From positions 1 to 64,000 of the forward strand of contig NZ_BBYR01000001.1 in the NCBI RefSeq assembly GCF_001293525.1: a stretch of DNA of 64,000 bases. Direction: 5' to 3'. A model generated the notes under the pieces. It had not been told where the DNA came from. It worked only from the letters and a program-made list of their open reading frames with translations, and made no database searches. Shown piece after piece: positions 7,905 to 18,197 of the stretch (its first letter is position 1; every line of letters starts with the position of its first letter). Source of the DNA: Pseudideonella sakaiensis. Its GTDB lineage: Bacteria; Pseudomonadota; Gammaproteobacteria; Burkholderiales; Burkholderiaceae_C. The position numbers were made by a program, and so were the translations under genes.

Positions 7905-8819
7905 ATGGCCTCCAGCCTGCTCGCGCTCCTCGACGACATCGCCACCGTGCTCGACGACGTGGCGGTGCTGACCAAGGTCGCGGCGAAGAAGACGGCCGGC
8001 GTGCTGGGTGACGACCTGGCGCTGAATGCGCAGCAGGTCGCCGGCGTGAGCGCCGACCGCGAGCTGCCCGTCGTCTGGGCCGTGGCGAAGGGCTCGGCCG
8101 TCAACAAACTGATCCTGGTGCCGGCTGCCCTGGCCATCAGCGCCTTCGCGCCCTGGGCCGTGACGCCGCTGCTGATGGCCGGCGGCCTGTTCCTCTGCTT
8201 CGAGGGCGCCGAGAAGCTCGCGCACCGTTTCCTCCATGCGCCCGACGCGTTGGCAGCCGAGAAGCAGGCGCTCAGCGAGGCGGCCGCGGACCCGGCGATC
8301 GACCTCGTCGCCTTCGAGAAGCAGAAGGTCAAGGGCGCGATCCGCACCGATTTCATCCTGTCGGCCGAGATCATCGCGATCACGCTCGGCACGGTGCAGG
8401 GCCAGGCTTTCCTGACCCAGCTGACCGTGCTGGCCGGCATCGCGGTGGTGATGACGATCGGGGTCTACGGCCTGGTCGCCGGCATCGTCAAGCTCGACGA
8501 CCTCGGCCTGTACCTGAGCCGCCGCGGGGGCGCGGCCGCCGGTGTCGGCCGTGCGCTGCTCGCGGCGGCGCCCTGGTTGATGAAGGGCCTGTCCATCGCC
8601 GGCACGGCGGCGATGTTCCTGGTGGGCGGCGGCATCCTGGTGCACGGCATCGCGCCGCTGCACCATGCGATCGAGGCCTGGGCTGCCGGCGCCGGCGCGG
8701 CGGGCGGCGTGCTGCTGCCGATGCTGGCGCAGGCGCTGGTCGGCGTGGTCGCCGGCGCGATCGTGGTGGCGGTGGTCACGGTCGTCGCCCGGCTGCGCGG
8801 CCGCGGGGCGGGCGCATGA
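7905..8819 (+). CDS. DUF808 (YedI-like) inner-membrane protein
   Basis: A 304-residue membrane protein. The N-terminus is a cytosolic segment ([33 protein letters not shown], described here as two helices) typical of YedI/DUF808. After it come several hydrophobic helices (about residues 72-95, 165-195, 220-250, 268-295). The family is widespread, and its role is unknown. The starting ATG at 7905 gives the canonical [13 protein letters not shown] family beginning. Its stop overlaps the start of the next gene (ATGA at 8816-8819). Confidence 0.85.
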   Translation: MASSLLALLDDIATVLDDVAVLTKVAAKKTAGVLGDDLALNAQQVAGVSADRELPVVWAVAKGSAVNKLILVPAALAISAFAPWAVTPLLMAGGLFLCFEGAEKLAHRFLHAPDALAAEKQALSEAAADPAIDLVAFEKQKVKGAIRTDFILSAEIIAITLGTVQGQAFLTQLTVLAGIAVVMTIGVYGLVAGIVKLDDLGLYLSRRGGAAAGVGRALLAAAPWLMKGLSIAGTAAMFLVGGGILVHGIAPLHHAIEAWAAGAGAAGGVLLPMLAQALVGVVAGAIVVAVVTVVARLRGRGAGA

Positions 8820-9355
8820 GGGCGCGCCGCTGCCCGAGGCCCGCCGCCCCGGGGGCCGGGCGCGGTGACCCGGCCAGGGCCCTGGAACGCCGGGACGGTT
8901 CGCGGCCGAGCGGCCGACCGGGGGCACGTGCCGCCGGCGTGCGGGCCGCCGCCCTGGCCGCCGCGCTGCTGCTCGGAGCCGCGCCGATGGCCGGAGCCGG
9001 GAGCCTGCCGTCGGCCGCCACGGCGGCCTCGGCCGCGCCCGGCGCGGCCCCGTCGCCCGTCGCCGAAATCGCCGCCCCCACCCCGGACGGCGAGGACGCG
9101 CTGCGCTACATCGCCTTCGTCGAGGAACCGACCGCCGGCTGCGTCGCGCGGATGGGCCGGCAGGTGCAGGTGCGCAGCACGCACCCGACGCGCACGCTGC
9201 GCGTGTGGCTGGACCGGGTGCACATGGGCGTCGGCACCGGCGACCGCTCGCGCAGCGACCTCGCGCCCGGCGCGGCGCCCGAGCCGCTCGGCTGCTCGCG
9301 CACGAGCAGCGGCGACCAGTCCTGGCGCATCGTCCGCGCGGTGTTCCTGCCGTGA
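8816..9355 (+). CDS. Predicted exported protein of unknown function, 179 residues
   Basis: The product has an Arg/Pro-rich first 40 residues, then a hydrophobic segment ([21 protein letters not shown], about 42-62) that looks like a signal peptide, with an AGA-type cleavage region. A mature part of about 115 residues follows. It contains two cysteines ([10 protein letters not shown] and LGCSRTSSG), a beta-rich stretch with [14 protein letters not shown], and a C-terminal [10 protein letters not shown]. No known family was recognised. The ATGA and GTGA overlaps with genes on both sides argue that it is translated. The true start could be an internal codon closer to the hydrophobic core. Confidence 0.6.
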   Translation: MRARRCPRPAAPGAGRGDPARALERRDGSRPSGRPGARAAGVRAAALAAALLLGAAPMAGAGSLPSAATAASAAPGAAPSPVAEIAAPTPDGEDALRYIAFVEEPTAGCVARMGRQVQVRSTHPTRTLRVWLDRVHMGVGTGDRSRSDLAPGAAPEPLGCSRTSSGDQSWRIVRAVFLP

Positions 9356-10599
9356 CGCCGCCCGGCTCCGCCGCGCCGCTGCTGCTGCTGGCCCCGATGG
9401 AGGGCCTGCTCGACTTCATGCTGCGCGACGTGCTGACCCGCGTCGGCGGCATCGACCGCTGCGTCTCCGAGTTCATCCGCGTCACCGGCACGCTGCTGCC
9501 GAACAAGGTCTTCCTGCGCATCGTGCCGGAGCTGGCGAACGGCGGCCGCACCCCGGCCGGCGTGCCGGTGCGCGCGCAGCTGCTCGGCTCGGACCCGGCC
9601 TGCCTGGCCGACAACGCGGCGCGGCTCGCGGCGCTGGGGCCGGCCGGCATCGACCTCAACTTCGGCTGCCCGGCCAAGGTGGTGAACCGCCACGGCGGCG
9701 GCGCGACGCTGCTGGACGAACCGGAGCGCGTCGGGCGCATCCTCGCCGCGGTGCGCGCCGCGGTGCCGCCGGCGATGCCGGTGTCGGCCAAGATGCGGCT
9801 GGGTGTGCGCGACGACACGCGTGCGGTGGAGAACGCGCTCGCGCTGGCCGAGGCCGGTGCGGCCGAACTGGTCGTGCATGCCCGCACCAAGCTCGACGGC
9901 TACCGGCCGCCCGCCTACTGGGACCGCATCGCCGCGCTGCGCGAGGCGGTGCGGGTGCCGGTGATCGCCAACGGCGAGATCTGGAGCGTGGCCGACGCCC
10001 GCCGCTGCCGCGCCGAGTCCGGTTGCAGCGGGCTGATGCTGGGCCGCGGCATGGTGGCCGACCCGGGGCTGGCGCTCGACATCCTGCAGGCCGCGGGAGA
10101 CGGCGCGCCGGCCCGGCCGGCGCTGGACTGGGCCGGGCTGCAGCCGCTGCTGGCGGCGTACTGGGCGCTGGTCAGCCGCCACATCGAGCCGCGGCACCGC
10201 GCGGGGCGCGTCAAGCAGTGGCTGCACCACCTGCGGCGGCGCCACCCGCAGGCCGAGGCCGCCTACCTCGCGCTGCGCACCGAGAACGACCCTGCGCGCC
10301 TGGCGGCCGCGCTCGGGCTCCCACCGGCGGAGCCGGCACGGCCCCGGTCCTCAGGCGTCGAGGAAGAGCGCCGGATCCACCATCGCCCGGTTCAGGCAGA
10401 CGGAGAAGTGCAGGTGCGGGCCGGTGACGCGGCCGGTGGCGCCGACGTCGGCGATGCGGTCGCCGGCCGCGACCCGGTCACCCGCGCGCACGTGCGTGGC
10501 GCTCAGGTGGCAGCCCATCGTCAGCAGGCCGCCGCCGTGGTCCAGCCAGACGGTGCCGCCGTTGAAGAAGTAGTCGCCGACGTCGAGCACCACGCCTGA
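9352..10599 (+). CDS. dusC: tRNA-dihydrouridine(16) synthase-like protein (DusC type), long C-terminal extension
   Basis: The first 330 residues form a complete Dus enzyme: LAPMEGLLD (FMN-binding start, residues 13-21), LNFGCPAK with the catalytic cysteine at 106, NRHGGGATLL, VVHARTK and IANGEIWS, then LMLGRGMVADP. Such enzymes use NADPH and FMN to reduce a uridine in the tRNA D-loop; the DusC subgroup fits best (MEGLLD, HARTK). The GTG start overlaps the upstream gene (GTGA). E. coli DusC has about 315 residues, but this frame has no stop until 10599. About 80 extra codons therefore run antisense into the M23 peptidase gene. The tail is low in protein-like character. Confidence 0.85.
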   Translation: MTPPGSAAPLLLLAPMEGLLDFMLRDVLTRVGGIDRCVSEFIRVTGTLLPNKVFLRIVPELANGGRTPAGVPVRAQLLGSDPACLADNAARLAALGPAGIDLNFGCPAKVVNRHGGGATLLDEPERVGRILAAVRAAVPPAMPVSAKMRLGVRDDTRAVENALALAEAGAAELVVHARTKLDGYRPPAYWDRIAALREAVRVPVIANGEIWSVADARRCRAESGCSGLMLGRGMVADPGLALDILQAAGDGAPARPALDWAGLQPLLAAYWALVSRHIEPRHRAGRVKQWLHHLRRRHPQAEAAYLALRTENDPARLAAALGLPPAEPARPRSSGVEEERRIHHRPVQADGEVQVRAGDAAGGADVGDAVAGRDPVTRAHVRGAQVAAHRQQAAAVVQPDGAAVEEVVADVEHHA

Positions 10600-11280
10600 G
10601 GCCGGCGCGAGCACCGGCGTGCCGACCGGCGCGGCGATGTCCATCCCGCTGTGCGGGTTGCGCGCCTGGCCGTTGAAGACGCGCCGCAGCCCGAAGGAGC
10701 TCGAACGCCGGCCGGCCACCGGTTGGCGCAGGCGCAGCTGCTGCGGGGCCGGCTCGCTGAGCGTGGCCACCACGGCCCGCAGGTGCTCGCGCTCGCGCTC
10801 GTAGCGCGCCTGATCCTGCGGCGACAGGTCGACGTGGCGCGGCGGCACGCGCAGGCGCTGCTCGTCGTAGTGGGCGGCGGCGACGCGGTAGCCCACGCTG
10901 CGCCGCACCCCGCCGGCCTCGACGCGCAGCGCGGCCGGGCCGATCGCGGCGGCCAGCGGCAGGCCGAGCACCGCGGTCCAGCCGCGCGCGTCGCCGACCA
11001 CCAGCACCGGCACGTCCTCCGCCGTCCACGCGGCGGGCCGTGCCGCGCCGCCGCCCAGCGGCAGCAGCGCGACGCCGCCGGGGCTGCGGCGCTCGCGCGG
11101 CAGCACGCCACCGCCGTCCGGCGCCGCGGTGGCAGGCGCCGGGTTGTCGGCAGCGGCGCCCGTGCCGGTGGCCGCGGGCCGCGCGATCGCCGGCAGGCAA
11201 GTGGCCGCGGCGACGCCGGCGATGCCGGCCAGCAGCTGGCGCCGGGCGTTCGAAGGGGGAGGGGTCGGGGTGTCGTTCAC
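10351..11280 (-). CDS. M23-family murein endopeptidase (LysM-less, exported)
   Basis: A 309-residue exported protein. The N-terminus has RRQLLAGIAGVAAATCLPAIA, resembling a Tat-like or Sec signal (RR at 13-14 followed by a hydrophobic stretch). The C-terminal third is a lysostaphin-type M23 domain: HSGMDIAAPVGTPV provides the first His and Asp ligands, then a G-C-H segment (MGCHLS), and GPHLHFSV supplies the catalytic H-x-H. The middle domain resembles a peptidoglycan-binding or inhibitory N-domain. It probably cleaves cross-links during wall growth. It is convergent with dusC, whose reading frame overlaps its last 249 bases. The ureD gene lies 73 bp upstream on the same strand. Confidence 0.85.
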   Translation of the reverse strand: MNDTPTPPPSNARRQLLAGIAGVAAATCLPAIARPAATGTGAAADNPAPATAAPDGGGVLPRERRSPGGVALLPLGGGAARPAAWTAEDVPVLVVGDARGWTAVLGLPLAAAIGPAALRVEAGGVRRSVGYRVAAAHYDEQRLRVPPRHVDLSPQDQARYEREREHLRAVVATLSEPAPQQLRLRQPVAGRRSSSFGLRRVFNGQARNPHSGMDIAAPVGTPVLAPASGVVLDVGDYFFNGGTVWLDHGGGLLTMGCHLSATHVRAGDRVAAGDRIADVGATGRVTGPHLHFSVCLNRAMVDPALFLDA

Positions 11281-11353
11281 GCGGGGCTTTCGGACGCGGG
11301 GCCGGGGGAGGCGGGGGAGCCAGGCAGGGCCGGGCGGGGGGTGACGCCGGCGC

Positions 11354-12193
11354 TCAGGTGCGCCAGATGCGCGGCGGGTTCGGCGCCAGGCCCCAGAGCC
11401 GGCCGCGCCAGGCCGCGCGCACCGCGGCGAGCCAGGCCAGCGCCGGCTCGACGCGTGGCGCCAGCACGCGCGCCACGAGCGCGCGGCCGTCCGGCGCAGT
11501 GACGCCGGCCACGGTGTCCGGCGGCACGGCCACCGCGCGCGCCGCCTCCAGCAGGGCCTCGCGCGTCGCGGCCGGCCAGGGGGAGCCCGCGCCGCACCAG
11601 CCGGTGCCGAGCACGCGGTGGCCGGCCCAGCCGACCGGGCCGTCGAGCAGGCGCCGGTCGGTGGCGTCGATGGACGCGCGCTCCAGCCAGGCCCCCTCGA
11701 GTTCGATGCGCTGGTCGACCTGGCCGGCGTCGAAGGCCTCGCCGCTGGCCGGCAGGCCGAGCGCGAGCAGGTCCCAGCCGATCATCTCGGCGCCGGGCTC
11801 GAGCGCGAAGGACAGGCGGTTGTCCGCGCGCGCGGCGCGGTGGCAGATCGTCTCCAGCGGCAGCCATTCGAGGCGGGCGCCGGCGGCCAGCCGCGCCTGC
11901 ACCTGCTGCCGCGCGGTCGGGCCGCCGCTGCGGTAGAAGCGGGTCGCGCCCGGCGTGGTCAGCACCGCGTGGCTGCCGGGGCCGAGGCGCAGCGCGATGT
12001 CGAGCCGGTCGCCGCCGACCAGGCCGCCGGGCGGGTGCACGAGCACGTGGTGGCAGATCGCCGGGCCCTCGGGATAGAGGCTGGCCAGCACGCGCAGCGG
12101 GCCCTCGTGGCGGTCCTCGGCGCGGGTGCGGCCGTCCGCGGCGTCGTAGCCCAGGCTGAGCCGGGCCTGCCAGCCGGCCTCCGCCACCGTCAT
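11354..12193 (-). CDS. ureD: Urease accessory protein UreD, orphan
   Basis: A 279-residue UreD/UreH homologue. Recognisable blocks are an early RLSLGYDA-like strand, HHVLVHPPGGLVGGDRLDI (the family's strongest motif), VLTTPGATRFYRS, LEWLPLETI and a late GRLWG...PRIWRT. UreD is the scaffold that, with UreF and UreG, loads nickel into apo-urease. No ureABC, ureE, ureF or ureG lies in this window. The gene begins inside the stop codon of rfbC (ATGA, 12190-12193), so it is translated with the rhamnose operon. Either the urease genes lie elsewhere and ureD was separated from them, or this copy has another role. Confidence 0.8.
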   Translation of the reverse strand: MTVAEAGWQARLSLGYDAADGRTRAEDRHEGPLRVLASLYPEGPAICHHVLVHPPGGLVGGDRLDIALRLGPGSHAVLTTPGATRFYRSGGPTARQQVQARLAAGARLEWLPLETICHRAARADNRLSFALEPGAEMIGWDLLALGLPASGEAFDAGQVDQRIELEGAWLERASIDATDRRLLDGPVGWAGHRVLGTGWCGAGSPWPAATREALLEAARAVAVPPDTVAGVTAPDGRALVARVLAPRVEPALAWLAAVRAAWRGRLWGLAPNPPRIWRT

Positions 12194-12750
12194 GCCGCAG
12201 CGTTCAGCGCGGCGAGCGGCGGCGCGGCCGCGTCCTTCGCCGACAGGCTCGGCGCGGCGCCGCCCAGCGCGTCCAGCGGCCAGGCGATCGCCAGTTCCGG
12301 GTCGTCCCAGCGCACCGCGCCCTCGGCCTGCGGCGCGTAGTAGGCGGTGGTCTTGTAGAGGAAGTCGGCGCTGTCGCTGGTCACCAGGAAGCCGTGCGCC
12401 AGCCCGGGCGGCACCCACAGCTGGCGGTGGTTGTCCTCGCTCAGCTCGACGCCGACCCAGCGGCCGAAGGTGGGGCTGCCGCGGCGGATGTCCACCGCCA
12501 CGTCGAAGACCCGGCCGCGCACCACCCGCACCAGCTTGCCCTGGGCGTGCTCGCCGGTCTGGAAGTGCAGCCCGCGCAGCACCCCGCGCGCCGAGCGCGA
12601 GTGGTTGTCCTGCACGAAGTTCACCGGCGCCCCGACCGCGGCATCGAAGGCCTGCTGGTTGAAGCTCTCCATGAAGAAGCCGCGCGCATCGCCGAACACC
12701 TTCGGCTCGAGCACCAGCACGCCCTCGATCTCGGTCGGAATCACCTGCAT
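12190..12750 (-). CDS. rfbC: dTDP-4-dehydrorhamnose 3,5-epimerase
   Basis: A 186-residue RmlC cupin. It starts [21 protein letters not shown] and carries the family landmarks RGFFMESFN, FVQDNHSRS, VLRGLHFQ (the catalytic base histidine is in the GLHFQ block) and VPPGLAHGFLV. It converts dTDP-4-keto-6-deoxyglucose to the L-lyxo form, step three of dTDP-L-rhamnose synthesis. The ATG at 12750 gives the standard family start and shares one base with the stop of rfbA. Third and fourth steps are thus encoded beside the first two in a tight minus-strand operon. The last 20 or so residues are Ala-rich and variable. Confidence 0.95.
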   Translation of the reverse strand: MQVIPTEIEGVLVLEPKVFGDARGFFMESFNQQAFDAAVGAPVNFVQDNHSRSARGVLRGLHFQTGEHAQGKLVRVVRGRVFDVAVDIRRGSPTFGRWVGVELSEDNHRQLWVPPGLAHGFLVTSDSADFLYKTTAYYAPQAEGAVRWDDPELAIAWPLDALGGAAPSLSAKDAAAPPLAALNAAA

Positions 12751-13643
12751 CAGAACACCCGGTCCGCGAGGACCTTCATGAGGTACTGGCCGTAGCCGTT
12801 CTTCTTCAGCGGCGCGGCCAGGGCCTCCAGCTGCGCCGCATCGATCCAGCCGGCGCGGAAGGCGATCTCCTCCGGGCAGGCCACCTTCAGCCCCTGGCGC
12901 TTCTCCAGCGTGGCGATGAACTGGCCGGCCTCCATCAGGCTGTCGTGGGTGCCGGTGTCCAGCCACGCGTAGCCGCGGCCCATGATCTCCACGTTCAGCT
13001 GCTGCTGCTCGAGGTAGCGCGCGTTGACGCTGGTGATCTCCAGCTCGCCGCGCGCCGACGGGCGGATGTCGGCGGCGATGTCGCAGACCTGCGTGTCGTA
13101 GAAGTACAGCCCCGTGACGGCGTAGTTGCTCTGCGGCCGCGCCGGCTTCTCCTCGATGCTCAGCGCACGGCGCTGGTCGTCGAAGGCCACCACGCCATAG
13201 CGTTCCGGGTCCTGCACGTGGTAGGCGAAGACGGTGGCGCCGGCCTCGCGCGCCGCGGCGGACTCCAGCAGCTGCTGGAAGCTGTGGCCGTAGAAGATGT
13301 TGTCGCCCAGCACCAGCGCGCTGGGCGCGCCGCCGATGAAGTCCCGCCCCAGCAGGAAGGCCTGGGCCAGGCCGTCGGGGCTGGGCTGCACGCAGTAGCT
13401 CAGGTTCAGGCCCCAGCGCGCGCCGTCGCCCAGCAGCGCCTCGAAGCGCGGCGTGTCCTGCGGCGTGCTGATCACCAGGATGTCGCGGATGCCCGCCAGC
13501 ATCAGCGTGGCCAGCGGGTAATACACCATCGGCTTGTCGTACACCGGCAGCAGCTGCTTGCTGATCGCCAGCGTCGCCGGGTGCAGCCGGGTGCCGGAGC
13601 CGCCGGCGAGGATGATGCCCTTGCGGGTCGTCGTGGTCGTCAT
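12750..13643 (-). CDS. rfbA: Glucose-1-phosphate thymidylyltransferase
   Basis: A 297-residue RmlA. The nucleotidyltransferase signature [14 protein letters not shown] lies at about residues 9-22, with the catalytic lysine in [12 protein letters not shown]. Further family blocks are LGDNIFYG (metal-binding aspartate), [15 protein letters not shown] and [10 protein letters not shown]. It makes dTDP-glucose from dTTP and glucose 1-phosphate, the first and feedback-controlled step of dTDP-rhamnose synthesis, in the cytosol. The length is normal. A run of threonines (MTTTTTR) precedes the first strand. It overlaps rfbD by four bases (ATGA). Confidence 0.95.
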   Translation of the reverse strand: MTTTTTRKGIILAGGSGTRLHPATLAISKQLLPVYDKPMVYYPLATLMLAGIRDILVISTPQDTPRFEALLGDGARWGLNLSYCVQPSPDGLAQAFLLGRDFIGGAPSALVLGDNIFYGHSFQQLLESAAAREAGATVFAYHVQDPERYGVVAFDDQRRALSIEEKPARPQSNYAVTGLYFYDTQVCDIAADIRPSARGELEITSVNARYLEQQQLNVEIMGRGYAWLDTGTHDSLMEAGQFIATLEKRQGLKVACPEEIAFRAGWIDAAQLEALAAPLKKNGYGQYLMKVLADRVF

Positions 13644-14539
13644 GGGGTGCCCAGCACTTCGGTCAGCATGCGCGCGACGCCCTGCTGCCACGGCGGCAGC
13701 ACCAGGTCGAAGGCCTCGCGCAGCCTGCGGGTGTCCAGCCGCGAGTTGGCCGGCCGGTGCGCGGGCGTCGGGAAGGCGCTCGTGGGCACCGGCTCGATCG
13801 CATCGGGCGCGACCCGGATCGGCCGGCCGGCCGCGCGGGCGTGCTCGATGACGAAGCGCGCATAGCCGTGCCAGCTGGTCTCGCCGGCGGCGGCCACGTG
13901 GTAGGTGCCCGACAGCTCGGGCCGCGCCCGCGCGCTGCGCAGCGCCTGCGCCGCGACGTCGGCCAGCAGCTCGGCGCCGGTGGGCGCGCCGACCTGGTCG
14001 TCGACCACGGTCAGCCGCTCGCGCTCGGCGGCCAGCCGCAGCATGGTCTTCGCGAAGTTGCCGCCGCGCGCCGCGTAGACCCAGCTGGTGCGCAGGACCA
14101 GGTGCCGGCAGCCGCTGGCGCGGATCGCCTGCTCGCCGGCCAGCTTGCTGCGCCCGTAGACCGACAGCGGCCCGGTCGGGCTGTCCTCGGCCCAGGGCCG
14201 GCTGCCGCTGCCGTCGAAGACGTAGTCGGTGCCGTAGTGGACCAGCCAGGCGCCGCAGGCCGCCGCCTCGCGCGCCAGCACGCCCGGCGCCTCGGCGTTG
14301 ATCGCCTGCGCCAGCGCCGGCTCGGACTCCGCGCGGTCCACCGCGGTGTGGGCCGCGGCATTCACCACCACGTCCGGCGCCACCGCGCGCACCGTCGCGG
14401 CCAGGCCCTGCGGCTGCGCGAAGTCGGCGTGCAGCGCAGCGTCGCGCCGGTCCGGCGCGATCACCTCGCCCAGCGGCGCCAGCGCGCGCCGCAGCTCCCA
14501 GCCGACCTGGCCGTTGCCGCCGAACAGCAGGATCCTCAT
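13640..14539 (-). CDS. rfbD: dTDP-4-dehydrorhamnose reductase
   Basis: A 299-residue short-chain dehydrogenase of the RmlD group. The dinucleotide-binding loop is [13 protein letters not shown] (residues 4-16), followed by [13 protein letters not shown] and [10 protein letters not shown]. The YGRSK (Y-x3-K) catalytic pair follows, then VLRTSWVYA. It reduces dTDP-4-keto-L-rhamnose to dTDP-L-rhamnose using NAD(P)H, the last step of the pathway. Overlaps with rfbB upstream and rfbA downstream are both of the ATGA kind, indicating a single coupled operon in the order B-D-A-C. Confidence 0.95.
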   Translation of the reverse strand: MRILLFGGNGQVGWELRRALAPLGEVIAPDRRDAALHADFAQPQGLAATVRAVAPDVVVNAAAHTAVDRAESEPALAQAINAEAPGVLAREAAACGAWLVHYGTDYVFDGSGSRPWAEDSPTGPLSVYGRSKLAGEQAIRASGCRHLVLRTSWVYAARGGNFAKTMLRLAAERERLTVVDDQVGAPTGAELLADVAAQALRSARARPELSGTYHVAAAGETSWHGYARFVIEHARAAGRPIRVAPDAIEPVPTSAFPTPAHRPANSRLDTRRLREAFDLVLPPWQQGVARMLTEVLGTP

Positions 14540-15606
14540 GCCGCGCTCCGGCCGGCGTAGTTGCGGTCCACCCAGTCGCGGTAGGCGCCGCTCTGCACGC
14601 GCTGCACCCAGTCGCCGTGGTCGAGGTACCAGGCGACGGTCTTGCGGATGCCGGTCTCGAAGGTCTCGGCCGGCCGCCAGCCCAGCTCGCGCTCGAGCTT
14701 GCGCGCATCGATCGCGTAGCGCCGATCGTGGCCCGGGCGGTCGGCTACATAGGTGATCAGCCGCGCATAGGGGCCGGCCGGGTCCGGGCGCAGTTCGTCG
14801 AGCAGCGCGCAGACGGTGTGCACGATCTCCAGGTTCGGCTTCTCGTTCCAGCCGCCGACGTTGTAGGTCTCGCCGACCCGGCCGCGCGCCAGCACCTCGC
14901 GGATCGCCGCGGCATGGTCCTTCACGTACAGCCAGTCGCGCACCTGCTGGCCGTCGCCGTACACCGGCAGCGGCTTGCCGGCCAGCGCGTTGACGATCAT
15001 CAGCGGGATCAGCTTCTCGGGGAAATGGTAGGGGCCGTAGTTGTTGCTGCAGTTGGTCGTCAGCACCGGCAGGCCGTAGGTGTGGTGCCAGGCGCGCACC
15101 AGGTGGTCGCTGGCGGCCTTGCTGGCCGAGTAGGGGCTGTTGGGCTCGTAGGCGTGGGTCTCGGCGAAGGCCGGGTCGCCGGGGCCGAGCGAGCCGTAGA
15201 CCTCGTCGGTGGACACGTGGTGGAAGCGGAAGGCCGCGCGCTCGGCCGGCGGCAGGCCGCTCCAGTGCGCGCGCGCCGCCTCCAGCAGCGTGAAGGTGCC
15301 CAGCACGTTGGTCTGGATGAAGGTGCCCGGGCCGTGGATGCTGCGGTCCACATGGCTCTCGGCGGCGAAGTGCACGATCGCGCGCGGCCGGTGCTCGGCC
15401 AGCAGCCGGTCCACCAGCGCGCGGTCGCCGATGTCGCCGTGCACGAAGACGTGCCGCGGGTCGTCGTCCAGCGAGGCCAGCGTCTCGCGGTTGCCCGCGT
15501 AGGTCAGCGCGTCCAGGTTGACGATGCCCTCGGCCGCCGGGTCGGCCAGCCAGTCGAGGACGAAGTTCGCGCCGATGAAGCCGGCGCCGCCGGTGACGAG
15601 GAGCAT
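14536..15606 (-). CDS. rfbB: dTDP-glucose 4,6-dehydratase
   Basis: A 356-residue RmlB. The NAD-binding start is [14 protein letters not shown] (residues 2-15). Then come [21 protein letters not shown], the catalytic region [20 protein letters not shown] (Y-x3-K) and TNCSNNYGP. All active-site landmarks of the dehydratase (S/T-D-E triplet, Tyr, Lys) are in place. It converts dTDP-glucose to the 4-keto-6-deoxy intermediate, step two of L-rhamnose synthesis for O-antigen or other surface glycans. First gene of the minus-strand rfbBDAC-ureD operon; a TAGAAT element 80 bp upstream is a likely promoter. Confidence 0.95.
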   Translation of the reverse strand: MLLVTGGAGFIGANFVLDWLADPAAEGIVNLDALTYAGNRETLASLDDDPRHVFVHGDIGDRALVDRLLAEHRPRAIVHFAAESHVDRSIHGPGTFIQTNVLGTFTLLEAARAHWSGLPPAERAAFRFHHVSTDEVYGSLGPGDPAFAETHAYEPNSPYSASKAASDHLVRAWHHTYGLPVLTTNCSNNYGPYHFPEKLIPLMIVNALAGKPLPVYGDGQQVRDWLYVKDHAAAIREVLARGRVGETYNVGGWNEKPNLEIVHTVCALLDELRPDPAGPYARLITYVADRPGHDRRYAIDARKLERELGWRPAETFETGIRKTVAWYLDHGDWVQRVQSGAYRDWVDRNYAGRSAA

Positions 15607-15685
15607 GGGGCGGGAGGGCGGAAGCCGCGGGAGGACGCGCCCGGACCGGTCCGGGACAGGCGGGCGGCGCAGGAGTCGTCGCAAG

Positions 15686-15691
15686 ATTCTA
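15686..15691 (-). promoter_or_regulatory. Candidate -10 element of the rfbBDAC operon
   Basis: On the minus strand this reads TAGAAT, an AT-rich hexamer in otherwise extremely GC-rich DNA. It predicts a start near 15679 and a leader of about 73 nt before the rfbB ATG at 15606. No good -35 hexamer was found at the usual spacing. Confidence 0.35.
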
Positions 15692-15747
15692 GGGCCCGCC
15701 CCGGGGGCCTTCGGCGGGCGTCCGACGGGTCGAAAACGGTCGGCGGC

Positions 15748-15753
15748 GATAAT
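15748..15753 (+). promoter_or_regulatory. Candidate -10 element of rhlE, predicting a leaderless mRNA
   Basis: GATAAT ends six bases before the rhlE ATG (15760), so the expected +1 coincides with the A of the start codon. No ribosome-binding site is visible in ccgggc between them. No convincing -35 element was seen. Confidence 0.4.
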
Positions 15754-15759
15754 CCGGGC

Positions 15760-17322
<1,563 letters not shown>

Positions 17323-17423
17323 AAGGCCGGCGCGCCACCCCCTCTCGCCGGGCCGGGCGGCGGCGTGCGCGGCGCGGCCTGGCATCGGGCGTCAGGCATC
17401 GAGTGCGCCCGGTCGCTCGTCCG

Positions 17424-18197
17424 TCAGGCCAGCAGCGAGAACACGGCCGGCCGGTCGGTCGGCAAGTCGGCGGGCATGCGCCGCCAGCCCGCGACGCTGT
17501 CGCTGCGCGTGAAGCCGCCGGGCATGCCGAGGCCGCAGCTGACGGCCAGCCGCGTGCGGGGCTGCAGCGCGTCGAGCAGCGCCGCGAGCAAGGCCGGGTT
17601 CCGGTAGGGTGTCTCGATCATCTGCTGCGTCTGGCCCTCGCGCTGGGCCCGCGCCTCCAGCTCGCGGATGCGTTGGCGCCGTGCGGCCGCGTCCACCGGC
17701 AGGTAGCCGACGAAGGCGTAGCACTGGCCCTGCAGGCCGCTGGCCGCCAGCGCCAGCGTGATCGCGCTCGAGCCGGGCAGCACCTGCACCGCGATGCCGC
17801 GCCGGTGCGCCGCCGCCACCAGGCCGGCGCCGGGGTCCGCCACCGCCGGCAGGCCGGCCTCGGACAGCAGGCCCAGGTCGTGGCCCTCGGCAGTCGGCGC
17901 CAGCAGGGCCTCCCAGGCTGCCGGCGGCAGCGCACCGGCTTCGCCGCGCCCCTTCGGCGGCCGCGGCAACTCGGCGAGCGCCAGCGACTGCAGCGGCGCG
18001 GCCAGCGGCACGCAGGCCTGCACCCGCTTCAGGAAGGCGCGGGCACTCTTGGCGTTCTCGCAGGCCCAGTGGTGCAGCCCGGCGGCGGCGCGCAGGGTCT
18101 CGCGCGGCAACTGCTCGTCGAGCGGCGGCAGCGCGTCGGCGGCGAGGCCGAAGTCCAGCGCGTTCGGCACCAGCAGCAGGCGGCCCGGCGGGCTCAT
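17424..18197 (-). CDS. SAM-dependent methyltransferase, tetrapyrrole-methylase fold (RsmI paralogue)
   Basis: A 257-residue protein of the uroporphyrin-III C-methyltransferase-like superfamily, to which the 16S rRNA 2'-O-methyltransferase RsmI belongs. Visible landmarks are LLLVPNALD at the start, HWACENAKSARAFLKRV, LLSEAGLPAVADPGAGLV (the SAM-binding SDAGxPxxxDPG block, with SE in place of SD), VLPGSSAITLALAASGL and the late FTRSD. Betaproteobacteria often carry this shorter paralogue next to maf. The start overlaps the maf stop by four bases (ATGA), so the two are translated together. Target unknown; rRNA or another RNA is plausible. Confidence 0.8.
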   Translation of the reverse strand: MSPPGRLLLVPNALDFGLAADALPPLDEQLPRETLRAAAGLHHWACENAKSARAFLKRVQACVPLAAPLQSLALAELPRPPKGRGEAGALPPAAWEALLAPTAEGHDLGLLSEAGLPAVADPGAGLVAAAHRRGIAVQVLPGSSAITLALAASGLQGQCYAFVGYLPVDAAARRQRIRELEARAQREGQTQQMIETPYRNPALLAALLDALQPRTRLAVSCGLGMPGGFTRSDSVAGWRRMPADLPTDRPAVFSLLA

